The notes under the pieces are model-generated. The model did not search any database. It was not told the origin of the DNA and was given only the letters and a program-made list of their open reading frames with translations. A stretch of 64,000 nt of DNA from NCBI RefSeq assembly GCF_013141715.1, contig NZ_WHOA01000197.1:1-64000 (forward strand). The letters are read 5' to 3'. Position numbers and translations under genes: made by a program. Every line of letters begins with the position of its first letter. Positions within the stretch are counted from its first letter, which is position 1. The stretch is from Paenibacillus phytorum (lineage in GTDB: Bacteria; Bacillota; Bacilli; Paenibacillales; NBRC-103111). This document shows positions 8,665 through 16,777 of this stretch, piece after piece.

Positions 8665-11073
8665 TTACTCAAGTGCGTTTAGAATGTGTCCACGATAGGA
8701 ATGGACAAGCAGCTCAGCAAGCTCGGGATCCGCCGATTGTGCTACGAGCTGAAAGACAGGATCATCGGCATCAGGCAGCAGCAGGACCCACCCATTCTCA
8801 TGATAAAACTTAATGCCATCGATTAGATCAACGGGTACATCTTTCGTCCGTTCCATCATGCTCCGCATAACCTCTCCCTTAGAATCCCAAGGACAATCTA
8901 CACGTTCACGAAGAAGATGAAAGCTAGGAAACAAGGAGAGCAGATCCGAGAGCGGAATGCCGGTTCTTTCCAAATGGAGAATCACCAGACCAATGGCAAA
9001 GAGTGAATCGAACAAGGGATGTATCCTCGCTTCTTGTGTAGCTTCCATGATGGCTCGTGACCATTCCTTCGTACGAACGATCTTCCCGCCAAGCCCCTCG
9101 GCCATGCTTTCTAGAAGCTGGGGTGCACTGACGGGAGCACCAATGGTTGCTCCTGGACGGCTGTGCAGGTAACAAAGATAGAGGAAAACGGTTTGTAAAT
9201 CGCTGTCTACGAGCTCGCCTTTTTCTGTTATTAACTGCATGGTTCGTCCATCATCGTGAACACGTAAACCGAGACTCGCGCCAGATAGTGGGATAAAGAC
9301 ATGAAGCGGATCCTGCATACTTGTAGATGTAACATGGATAGCTTCAAGCCCTAGTTTTTCGAAAAATGGAACAATGAAAGGCTGCAGCCATGAACTCGCT
9401 TCAATGACGATGCGAAGAGGGGATACAGACGGATGATCACGTTCATATGCGATTTCTTGGGCCAAAGCATCTATATAAGTTTGTAACCAGTGCACTTCCT
9501 CTTTGTAGCTGCCAATCTGCTTCATAGTGGCCCGTCCATAATCTTCTTGCCAAAAGCTGTTTTCCACTTTACGCTCTGCTGATTTCGGAATAGGCAGTCC
9601 TTCAGCGTCCAAACAGAGAAGACTGCAGACATCATTTTCTTTGCCGGACCACTCGAGGTGAATTCCCCCAGCAGCACCTAAATGACGAATAGCAAAGGTA
9701 GACGCAGGTGCAAAACAATCCCCTAAATCAATAACATGCGTACCTACAGATTGTAGGCTCGCTGTCAGTGTACGCTTTAATAAACGAGTGAACGTATGGG
9801 GAGCGCAGCTTACCATAAGCGTTTTGCCTGAGGCTAAGGTTGCTCCATATGCTGTGGCGAATTTAGCGACTAATTCCGGTGTTAAATCTAGATTAGGAAT
9901 ACCACTTACACCGCTTGTCTTGAATAACGTTTTGGTTGCGTTATCTCCCCAAATATAGGAGGTATTAAGCCGGGTCTTATCACGAATTTGTTTATGGGGC
10001 CAAATTTTCACGTTGGATTCAATGCGGCTTTTCGCACCAATGACCACATGGTTGCCAACAACTGAGCCATCGCCCAAATAGGAGGCTTCTTTACAAATAA
10101 TCCGACTAGTCAGTGTGGAACCGGCCAATTCGTTGTGCTCAGCAATATGGTTATGATCCCACAGCACGCTTCGCGTTAATTTGCTCCCTTTGGAGAGTCG
10201 GTTATTTTGCCCGATGATGCAGTATTCGCCGATCTCTACTTCATCTTCCAGCCTGCTCCCTTTCCCAATGAAAGCAGGTCCGATCACACGTGCGGTATCA
10301 CTTGTCTCTACACCATCTGCGATGTAGACACCGGGGCGGATCTGTGTTCCGTGAATGTCGAGCTTCACTTTCCCATCCAGCATGTCAAACTGGGTTTGAC
10401 GATATTGCTGCAGGTTGCCGATATCAGTCCAATATCCAGAGCTGATATACCCATAGAGCCCTTTGTTTTCTTCGAGCAAGGCAGGGAAAAACTGCTGGCT
10501 GAAATCAAATTCTTGCCCCAGCGGTATGCGTTCCAGCATCTCAGGCTCCAAAATATAAATACCTGTATTTACCGTGTCACTGAACACTTCACCCCAGCTT
10601 GGTTTTTCCAGAAAACGAGTAATTTGTCCTTCTTCATTCGTGATAACAACACCATATTCCAAAGGATGGCTGACACGAGTCAGGATTAACGTAGCTTTGG
10701 CTTGCTTTTCTTTATGAAAAGCGAGTGCTTGATTCAAATCGAAATCCGTTAATGCATCCCCACTTATAACAATAAAAGTATCGTCAAGAAACTCGTGAGC
10801 ATGCTTGACACTCCCAGCTGTGCCTAGGGGACTTGTTTCTTCAAAATAATGCAGATTGACGCCAAAAGCTTGTCCGCTGCCAAAATAGTCGCGTATCACT
10901 TCAGGTTTATATTGCATAGTAACTGCTATGTCCTGAATGCCGTGATTTTGGAGCAGTTCAATGATATAGGCCATGCAGGGCCTACCGAGAAGAGGCACCA
11001 TGGGCTTGGGGAGATGACAAGTAAGGGGACGAAGTCGAGTTCCTTTGCCTCCGGCCATAATGACAGCCTTCAT
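8665..11073 (-). CDS. Sugar-1-phosphate nucleotidyltransferase fused to mutase-like domain
   Basis: An 802-residue protein. Residues ~1-235 are a nucleotidyltransferase with AGGKGTRLRPLT and a SGDALTDFD metal site. Residues ~250-370 are left-handed beta-helix hexapeptides. The remainder has a phosphohexomutase-like fold starting near DLTPELVAKFATAYG. Proteins of this layout are usually named mannose-1-phosphate guanylyltransferases, but the sugar and base specificity cannot be read here; a nucleotide-sugar for the neighbouring GT4 domains is a reasonable guess. In the mutase-like part the usual phosphoserine loop and the SGTEP phosphate motif are not recognisable, so mutase activity is doubtful. 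The start has AAGGAGG, which forms the end of a hairpin repeat (11084-11200). Confidence 0.85.
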   Translation of the reverse strand: MKAVIMAGGKGTRLRPLTCHLPKPMVPLLGRPCMAYIIELLQNHGIQDIAVTMQYKPEVIRDYFGSGQAFGVNLHYFEETSPLGTAGSVKHAHEFLDDTFIVISGDALTDFDLNQALAFHKEKQAKATLILTRVSHPLEYGVVITNEEGQITRFLEKPSWGEVFSDTVNTGIYILEPEMLERIPLGQEFDFSQQFFPALLEENKGLYGYISSGYWTDIGNLQQYRQTQFDMLDGKVKLDIHGTQIRPGVYIADGVETSDTARVIGPAFIGKGSRLEDEVEIGEYCIIGQNNRLSKGSKLTRSVLWDHNHIAEHNELAGSTLTSRIICKEASYLGDGSVVGNHVVIGAKSRIESNVKIWPHKQIRDKTRLNTSYIWGDNATKTLFKTSGVSGIPNLDLTPELVAKFATAYGATLASGKTLMVSCAPHTFTRLLKRTLTASLQSVGTHVIDLGDCFAPASTFAIRHLGAAGGIHLEWSGKENDVCSLLCLDAEGLPIPKSAERKVENSFWQEDYGRATMKQIGSYKEEVHWLQTYIDALAQEIAYERDHPSVSPLRIVIEASSWLQPFIVPFFEKLGLEAIHVTSTSMQDPLHVFIPLSGASLGLRVHDDGRTMQLITEKGELVDSDLQTVFLYLCYLHSRPGATIGAPVSAPQLLESMAEGLGGKIVRTKEWSRAIMEATQEARIHPLFDSLFAIGLVILHLERTGIPLSDLLSLFPSFHLLRERVDCPWDSKGEVMRSMMERTKDVPVDLIDGIKFYHENGWVLLLPDADDPVFQLVAQSADPELAELLVHSYRGHILNALE

Positions 11074-11083
11074 TGTGGTACCT

Positions 11084-11200
11084 CCTTAGAGTTTTCGTAG
11101 AAAACTGGCATCGTAAGCATAAACCTTAGAGTTTTGCTTTAGCAAAACTGGCATCGTAAGCATTAACTTTAGAGTTTTCGTAGAAAACTTACATAGTAAG
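11084..11200 (-). promoter_or_regulatory. Three tandem hairpin/Shine-Dalgarno leader repeats
   Basis: Read on the minus strand, a unit of about 40-43 bases occurs three times: ATGCTTACGATG, then a hairpin, then CTCTAAGG. The hairpins are AGTTTTC/GAAAACT (11090-11106 and 11173-11189) and AGTTTTGCT/AGCAAAACT (11130-11149). The last unit ends in AAGGAGG, the ribosome binding site of the 8665-11073 gene. A 16-codon mini-ORF (11070-11120) starts in this unit, and its TGA overlaps the gene's ATG. A related single unit precedes the gene at 14993. A role in translation control or mRNA stability is inferred. Confidence 0.6.
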
Positions 11201-11426
11201 AGCGGTTTTCCCGTAATTGTTGTAGGCAAAGGGAACGTCAATCAGCTATTTGTATGATTTACCCCAAAATGCTGCACATTGAGGAACGTCGTTCCGCTAT
11301 TCCTTATAAATAGGGCTAGTTTCCCTTATTTGGGCTAAATAGCGAATCGTTGTTCCCTTAACGAAAGAAAATGAGCATTTTGAAAGAAATAGCGTCTTCT
11401 AGTTCCCTCCCATTGAGTGGCTAAGG
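11201..11426. repeat. Intergenic repeats, GGGAACG-N7-CGCTATTT family
   Basis: No gene is present. About five copies of a ~21-bp unit, GGGAACG-N7-CGCTATTT or its reverse complement, lie at roughly 11231-11251, 11283-11302, 11308-11325, 11337-11357 and 11387-11407. The same family recurs at 15518-15693. The mixed orientations allow several alternative foldback structures. Confidence 0.6.
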
Positions 11427-14261
11427 CTAAATTGTTGCTTTAACCTGAATGGCAGGTTGATAGTGGGTAAGCTTCTGGTACTCATTCTGGATATTTTGAG
11501 CGATATGGCTCCATTTGTAGTGCTGTTGCAGCAGTTGGTAGGCGCTATCAGCCATCTTGGCTGCCTGCTTTGGCTGCAGCAGCATATCCGTAATATGCCA
11601 TGCTAATGAATCGACATGACCTGGGAGTGCCTTATAGCCGTCCACACCATGCCTAATAATTTCAGCTAAACCGCCTGTATCGGAGAGTACCAGAGGTTTC
11701 CGGTGGGCCATGGCTTCCAGCGCTACGATACCGAAAGGTTCGTACAAACTTGGAATCACACAAACATCCGTAGATCGATAAAGCTGTGTGCGATAAGCAT
11801 CATTAACAAAGCCGGTAAACAAGACACGATCTCCTAAAAAGGCAGCCTGGGAGCGCAGCTCACCCTCCATAGGTCCTGAGCCAGCGATAATGAGCTTAGC
11901 CTGTGGGACTTGTGAAATGATTTTCGGCAGAGCTTCCAGCAGGATTTGAATGCCTTTCTCATAAACAAGCCTTCCAATGAAGAAAATGACTTTGTCTTGT
12001 TTTGCTACGATATCAAGTCGATTCATCGTCTCTATGTTTGGTTTTTGAGTCCAAATTCCATTCGGATGTACACTCACTTTATCGGGAGGAAGATTAAATA
12101 TACGTCCTACTTCCTCTTTCATATATGAGCTGCATACAAAGACACGATTAGCCTCATAAGTCAGCTGCCACTCCAAATGATGAATCTTGCGCTGCAGGTC
12201 GGAGTATAGATTTCCTTGATTTCGTCCCCATTCAGTTGCGTGAATCGTGGCTACTAAAGGGATGCCGTAGCTGGTCTTTATTTCTCTTGCCGTATGAGTA
12301 ACCATCCAATCATGCGCATGCAAAAGGTCGATTCTCCCGCCGTTTTCTTTCCATCTCACAAGATGATCGGTCATAGCAAGATTCATTTCGAACGTCCAGT
12401 GGTAAAAGTGAGTATCACTGGAATGGTTAACAGGGAGCCTATGTACGTAAACGCCATTCATCTTCTCAAAACTCGGTGCACCATCGTAGGAGGTTGTGAT
12501 GATATGTACGATTTCTTCACGAGCGACTAGAGCTTCCGATAGTTCATGGACTGCTCTTGATAAGCCGCCGACATGTTTGGGCGGGTATTCCCAAGCGAGC
12601 ATGAATACGTTCGGACGGTGTTTAGTTTCCTCCAGTAATGATTCCCATTCCTTCAAGTTTGGAATAATAGGGATAGGGGAGAGCTGCTGTATGCTTACGT
12701 AATCTCGAAATTGGATATCAGGAAAGCAGTTGTCTTTCTCCTCCAAAACTGTAAGCAGTATCTCGTCAACCTGTTCCCGATCTACCTGATCGCAGAGATG
12801 GTGGAAACAGCCTAGATGTTCCTTTACTCGGCGAACAGCATGGTCGACGTCACTCTGCGCGTCCATCATGAACGCCCAATCGCTGCTTTGAGCCAGCATG
12901 ACTTCTCTTGCAGCTTGATTCAAAGCCCGTTCCAGAACGCTGGCGCTTAATTTACCATGGCGAGAGAGATGCTCGTGTTTCGTTGCGAGCTCGATCATTC
13001 GCTCTTCGGCTTGATGGAGATGACGATAAATCCATTCGTTATGCCCCTGCAGCCATACTTCGGAGGAGTGGTTACGGCCCCAACTAGATTCGTTCAAATT
13101 TCCGACAGCAGCTATTGGATATTCCTCTAGATATTCACTAGGTGTAATCATTTTAATCGTTTGCTGATCGAGAAACATTTTGCGGCAGAGCAGCTCAAGG
13201 AAGTGCGGGCCTTCATACCACCAATGTCCAAATAGCTCCGCATCATAGGGTGATACGATGAGGGGCTTGCGATCCAGCCAACGTTCCCAATGAGCGGCCT
13301 GCTTTTGGCGATTTGCCAGGAAATGATCGGCATGTTCAGCTGCTTTTTCTAGGGCCCGCTCTGGTTGATAAGGCTCCTTGTGGCTGCCTTTGCCTGTGTT
13401 GCGGTAATATTTAAACCCTGCTGCCGGATCGATGTCACTGTAGTATTCACGGTAATTGAAGTCTCCTGGGTAACCGTTCTCGGCACTCCTTACTTGACTG
13501 GTGGATTCCGGATCCAGAGGAAAGGCTGTTACCCCATAGGGAGTCATGAGCGGAGCAGCCAAGTCCCGAGCGGGCTGCGGTGAAGCGAAAGCGACTGCTG
13601 TGGAATCAGTGAAGAAATATTGGATCCCAGCCTGCTTCAAAATGCGATCAATACCAGGCGTATACCCACATTCTGGTAACCAGATGCCGCGAGGCTTTTG
13701 ATCGAAATAACGTTCATAATCCCGAACAGCCGTTATAATCTGTGCTTTTATTGCCTCTTCTGTTTTCATGAGAGGAAGAAATCCATGCGTAGCGGCTGAT
13801 GTAACAATTTCGATACGATCTAAATCTTGATAGTGTTTGAATGTCGCAATGACATTTCCTTTGCAGCTCTCATATAGCGTAAGAAGCTCACGAAATCGTT
13901 CCGCATAGCGTTTGGCCAGAGGAAGAAGAGAAGGTTTTTTTTGTAATCGAACCTGTTCTTTATCTGCGAGCCCAATAAGATTACTTAGGTAAGTGTGATA
14001 TTTGTCTTGCAAGTATGGATTGCTCAAAAGGGACAAGATAGTCGGAGTTATGGAGAAGGTCAAGCGGAAATCTATCTTATCACTTGTTAGACGATTCATG
14101 ACTTCAATGAGAGGTAAATACGTTTCCGTCATGGCTTCGTAGAACCATTGTTCTTCCAAATTGTCGTTCTGATCCTGATGACGAATATAGGGAAGGTGAG
14201 CATGCAGCATGAGAACCAAATATCCCTTGAGCTCTGGCTTCGGTTTGATGCGATTGATCAA
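11427..14261 (-). CDS. GH57 branching enzyme fused to GT4 glucan synthase (copy 2)
   Basis: A 944-residue paralogue of the 4631-7705 product with the same order: GH57/DUF1957 (about 10-510; WLPECGY with E197, SPYDAELFGHWWYEG with D340), a short linker, and GT4 (about 545-944; AWEYPPKHVGGLS, HPNGIW, EPFGIVALEAMA). It lacks the Ser/Asn linker repeat and the GC-rich patch of copy 1. The start is TTG at 14261 with GAGGTG upstream, nine bases after the stop of the second DUF4912 gene. Likely role: elongation and branching of a storage alpha-glucan. Two intact copies with conserved active-site residues suggest distinct conditions or products rather than decay; that is inference. Confidence 0.9.
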   Translation of the reverse strand: MINRIKPKPELKGYLVLMLHAHLPYIRHQDQNDNLEEQWFYEAMTETYLPLIEVMNRLTSDKIDFRLTFSITPTILSLLSNPYLQDKYHTYLSNLIGLADKEQVRLQKKPSLLPLAKRYAERFRELLTLYESCKGNVIATFKHYQDLDRIEIVTSAATHGFLPLMKTEEAIKAQIITAVRDYERYFDQKPRGIWLPECGYTPGIDRILKQAGIQYFFTDSTAVAFASPQPARDLAAPLMTPYGVTAFPLDPESTSQVRSAENGYPGDFNYREYYSDIDPAAGFKYYRNTGKGSHKEPYQPERALEKAAEHADHFLANRQKQAAHWERWLDRKPLIVSPYDAELFGHWWYEGPHFLELLCRKMFLDQQTIKMITPSEYLEEYPIAAVGNLNESSWGRNHSSEVWLQGHNEWIYRHLHQAEERMIELATKHEHLSRHGKLSASVLERALNQAAREVMLAQSSDWAFMMDAQSDVDHAVRRVKEHLGCFHHLCDQVDREQVDEILLTVLEEKDNCFPDIQFRDYVSIQQLSPIPIIPNLKEWESLLEETKHRPNVFMLAWEYPPKHVGGLSRAVHELSEALVAREEIVHIITTSYDGAPSFEKMNGVYVHRLPVNHSSDTHFYHWTFEMNLAMTDHLVRWKENGGRIDLLHAHDWMVTHTAREIKTSYGIPLVATIHATEWGRNQGNLYSDLQRKIHHLEWQLTYEANRVFVCSSYMKEEVGRIFNLPPDKVSVHPNGIWTQKPNIETMNRLDIVAKQDKVIFFIGRLVYEKGIQILLEALPKIISQVPQAKLIIAGSGPMEGELRSQAAFLGDRVLFTGFVNDAYRTQLYRSTDVCVIPSLYEPFGIVALEAMAHRKPLVLSDTGGLAEIIRHGVDGYKALPGHVDSLAWHITDMLLQPKQAAKMADSAYQLLQQHYKWSHIAQNIQNEYQKLTHYQPAIQVKATI

Positions 14262-14270
14262 GAGATAACG

Positions 14271-14777
14271 TCACCTCACATAGGGAGAGTAGGCTTGTAT
14301 ATTTTCAAAAAAATATGGCTTGATTCGATTGTAGACACGTTCGGCATGGACTTCTGGTACAACCGTTTGCATCGGTTCTCCCCATTTGGTTTCGGTATCG
14401 TTAGGTGTGACAACGCAATTGGAACGAAGAAGAGGAATGAACTCGTGCTCCCAGGTGTAAGTGCCAATATCCACAAGGTAGGTACGACCTGCAGCTAGAT
14501 GGTGAAGATACCAATTGTTAGCTTCAGACGTCGTTATTACATCCCAGTATCCATGTGCATTACTGCCATTGAAATATAGGCTCGTCACATCGTACAAACG
14601 TATCACTTTGGGCATTAACGCATAGTCGCATTCAAAATGCTGAGAAACAAGCCATCTCCGCCTATCGCTAATTTCCCAATAAACATAGAGCGAATGTGCG
14701 TCCACGATCATAAGATGTAGTATGTCCTTGTTATACCGATCGGGAACCTCGAACCCTGCGGTAGGTAATGCCTTCAA
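14271..14777 (-). CDS. DUF4912-domain protein (copy 2)
   Basis: A 168-residue paralogue of 7702-8259: ILHLMIVDAHSLYVYWEIS at ~19-37, AAGRTYLVDIGTYTWEHEF and LLRSNCVVTPNDT later. It starts at TTG (14777) with GAGGAATT upstream and leads the second GH57::GT4 gene after nine bases. The repeated pairing of this domain with the fusion enzyme is the main clue to its job. Its C-terminus (NIQAYSPYVR) echoes the Ser/Tyr-rich end of copy 1 (FSAYSVYSPK). No catalytic residues can be named. Confidence 0.8.
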   Translation of the reverse strand: MKALPTAGFEVPDRYNKDILHLMIVDAHSLYVYWEISDRRRWLVSQHFECDYALMPKVIRLYDVTSLYFNGSNAHGYWDVITTSEANNWYLHHLAAGRTYLVDIGTYTWEHEFIPLLRSNCVVTPNDTETKWGEPMQTVVPEVHAERVYNRIKPYFFENIQAYSPYVR

Positions 14778-14941
14778 GGTGAATTCCTCTTTTCTAATGC
14801 TAATTACTACCTTTTCACTGTAAAAGCATTCGCATTTCCAAAGAAAAATATGCGTAGATTGCTAAAATCTAGCTGTCCTAAAAAAAAGGAATTTCAAACT
14901 TTTCTGGCGAATATATTGGACTAATCCGGGTTAAGAAGTTT

Positions 14942-14986
14942 ATGCTTACGATGCAAGCTTTCCTAACGGAAAGCTCTAAGGGAGGG
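14942..14986 (+). promoter_or_regulatory. Single hairpin/Shine-Dalgarno leader element
   Basis: ATGCTTACGATGC is followed by the hairpin AGCTTTCC-TAAC-GGAAAGCT (14956-14975), then CTAAGGGAGGG. It matches the layout of the three units at 11084-11200, but the stem bases differ and still pair, which argues for selection on the RNA structure. The element ends in the ribosome binding site of the gene starting at 14993. Confidence 0.6.
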
Positions 14987-14992
14987 ATATTC

Positions 14993-15415
14993 ATGAGTTT
15001 TTGTTGTGGAGCCAGTATGATTGGAACGAAAGGTACCTTGAAGCACATTCGTACACAAATTCACAATGTGCCCATTCTTTTTTGCCCGGTCTGTCATCGC
15101 ATTGAAGTTCACTATCTGGTGGAGAACGAATATGAGATACTAGCGGAGTATGCTCACGGAGACGGTGCTCCTGAGGTTGATTTTACGGAATATGTAGATG
15201 GTAAGGATCATTTATTGCATGATAATTGTGTCAACCATGAGGGCGAAGAGCCTTTAGATATAGTACGCTGTCAAATTGATATGGCCCTTGATTTGCTTGG
15301 GGTGGCGAAATCGATTGGCGATAATGAATGGGAAGATCAGCTTAAGAAACGATTGAAAATGCTGAGTGTACGCCGAGATAAACTAAAAAACAAAAAAACC
15401 TCTAAGCACACATAG
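14993..15415 (+). CDS. Small Cys-containing conserved protein, possible zinc ribbon
   Basis: A 140-residue protein. An N-terminal FCCG and a later FCPVCHR (about residue 31) could form a zinc ribbon. The middle is acidic (YAHGDGAPEVDFTEYVDGKD) and the C-terminus is a basic helix rich in Lys/Arg. The frame is open from 14942, but ATG at 14993 is chosen because AAGGGAGGG lies just before it; the upstream part is a hairpin leader. I do not recognise a characterised family. It is divergent from the second DUF4912 gene. Confidence 0.7.
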   Translation: MSFCCGASMIGTKGTLKHIRTQIHNVPILFCPVCHRIEVHYLVENEYEILAEYAHGDGAPEVDFTEYVDGKDHLLHDNCVNHEGEEPLDIVRCQIDMALDLLGVAKSIGDNEWEDQLKKRLKMLSVRRDKLKNKKTSKHT

Positions 15416-15720
15416 GGGTTTGTTGACGAGACAGATGTCGCACACCTCTTCAGGATATATATCTTTTCCAAATTTTTCATTCTCAATGCTGCTACTCTAA
15501 TCTAGTCTAAGCTGGTGGGGAACGAGGAGTCGCTATTTCAGCGATTAAGCCGATACGGAGCTGGTATGCGGAACGTAGGAGCGCTATTTTGGTGTTTTTG
15601 CGGTTTTACGCATCGAAAACGGGAAATAGCGGCTCCTCGTTCCGCAAAAACGGGAAATAAGCGGTTTCGAGCAAAATAAGGTCTCTACGTTCCGCGAGCA
15701 TAATGGTAGTGTTAGTTAGT
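15416..15720. repeat. Intergenic repeats, GGGAACG-N7-CGCTATTT family (second site)
   Basis: No gene is seen. Units at about 15518-15538 and 15570-15589 (one orientation), and 15624-15643 and 15673-15693 (the other), form a roughly head-to-head array. A weak hairpin, AACCTCT/AGGGGTT, lies just after the upstream stop codon. Confidence 0.6.
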
Positions 15721-15726
15721 TTCGAT

Positions 15727-15780
15727 AAAAAAGAAGACGGTAGGGTCACGTTAAAATGTGCCCATAACGTCTTCTTTTTT
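15727..15780. terminator. Bidirectional terminator
   Basis: AAAAAAGAAGACG (15727-15739) pairs exactly with CGTCTTCTTTTTT (15768-15780), with an inner GGG.CAC/GTG.CCC stem. The A-tract and T-tract serve both strands. It separates the plus-strand gene ending at 15415 from the minus-strand response regulator ending at 15825. Confidence 0.85.
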
Positions 15781-15824
15781 GTTAGACTCATCCTTAACTC
15801 ATCTATATGGTAAGCACTTGGTGT

Positions 15825-16598
15825 TTATTGAAGTTCCTGCAGAAGCTTCGCAAAATCCTTCTGAAGATTCCTGCTCAAGGGAACCTTAACAGGCGTATGA
15901 TTCAAATGAATAAGAAATCTTCTCGAAGTGGGGAATCCACTTTCTTTCACATACGATACCACATGGCGCAAATTGACTAGAAAACCTTTGAATGGACTGA
16001 ACATATGAGGGGAGCTCTGTGCCAGTATATCTGTTAAATTCGTGCTGGATTCCATATGTGCGCCATTCATGAGATGGATTCTGGTCAAACGCTTATCCTC
16101 TTTCTCAATGAAGAGGATGGAGTCTTCGGATATAGGCAGCTCTGATTTTTGATTTTTGACTGTAATCCATGTTGTACTTCTAGGCTTCGGTGCTTGTACC
16201 TGTTGACTGCGTTCTAGTTGAATCTCCGAAATGGCCTTCCGAATAGCCGCTTGAAACTTTGGCAGCATCACTGGCTTGGACAGAAAGTAGAGGGATCCTA
16301 GATCGTGAAAGCTCGTCAGAACATGGTCAATATTCGTCGTTCCGCTAACCATGATGACTTTCTGCTGATATCCAGCGCTGCGCAAGGATTGAACCATCGT
16401 GATGCCATCTAAATTTCCTTCCAATCCAATGTCCACTAGCATAATGTCAGGTTGAAGCTGATCGTATAATTGTATAAATTGTTCGCCTTCAGAAACGATT
16501 GAGATGACTCTTAGCCCGCATTGTTGACTATAGCTTTCAAGTAATTTGCCTGCCCAATAGTTATCTTCTACGATGGCCACTGTGAATCGGTGTCCCAT
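15825..16598 (-). CDS. LytTR-family response regulator
   Basis: A CheY-like receiver (about 1-120; acidic pair near residues 11-12, phosphoacceptor D56 in LVDIG, SGT switch region, late Lys in SKP) followed by a LytTR DNA-binding domain (about 150-255; ILFIEKEDKRLTRIHLMNG, VNLRHVVSY). The frame is open to 16757, but the first start that gives a normal receiver is ATG 16598, with GGAG upstream; the result is a typical 257 residues. It is divergent from a membrane protein at 16778 that looks like a sensor transmembrane region without a kinase, so its partner kinase is unknown. Confidence 0.85.
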   Translation of the reverse strand: MGHRFTVAIVEDNYWAGKLLESYSQQCGLRVISIVSEGEQFIQLYDQLQPDIMLVDIGLEGNLDGITMVQSLRSAGYQQKVIMVSGTTNIDHVLTSFHDLGSLYFLSKPVMLPKFQAAIRKAISEIQLERSQQVQAPKPRSTTWITVKNQKSELPISEDSILFIEKEDKRLTRIHLMNGAHMESSTNLTDILAQSSPHMFSPFKGFLVNLRHVVSYVKESGFPTSRRFLIHLNHTPVKVPLSRNLQKDFAKLLQELQ

Positions 16599-16777
16599 AC
16601 GTTCATCGCACTCCAATCCTCTCACCCATGGCCCCATATATCCTGTCAACTTATACTCAGAAACAGCCAACTTAGTCCACTTTGAAGGCAAAAGAACGGT
16701 TATCTTGTATAGTTCTAGGTGTGGATTCAAATAGGTAGACTGCTTAAGAGCAGGCATAGAAATGAGGGAACATGTAA

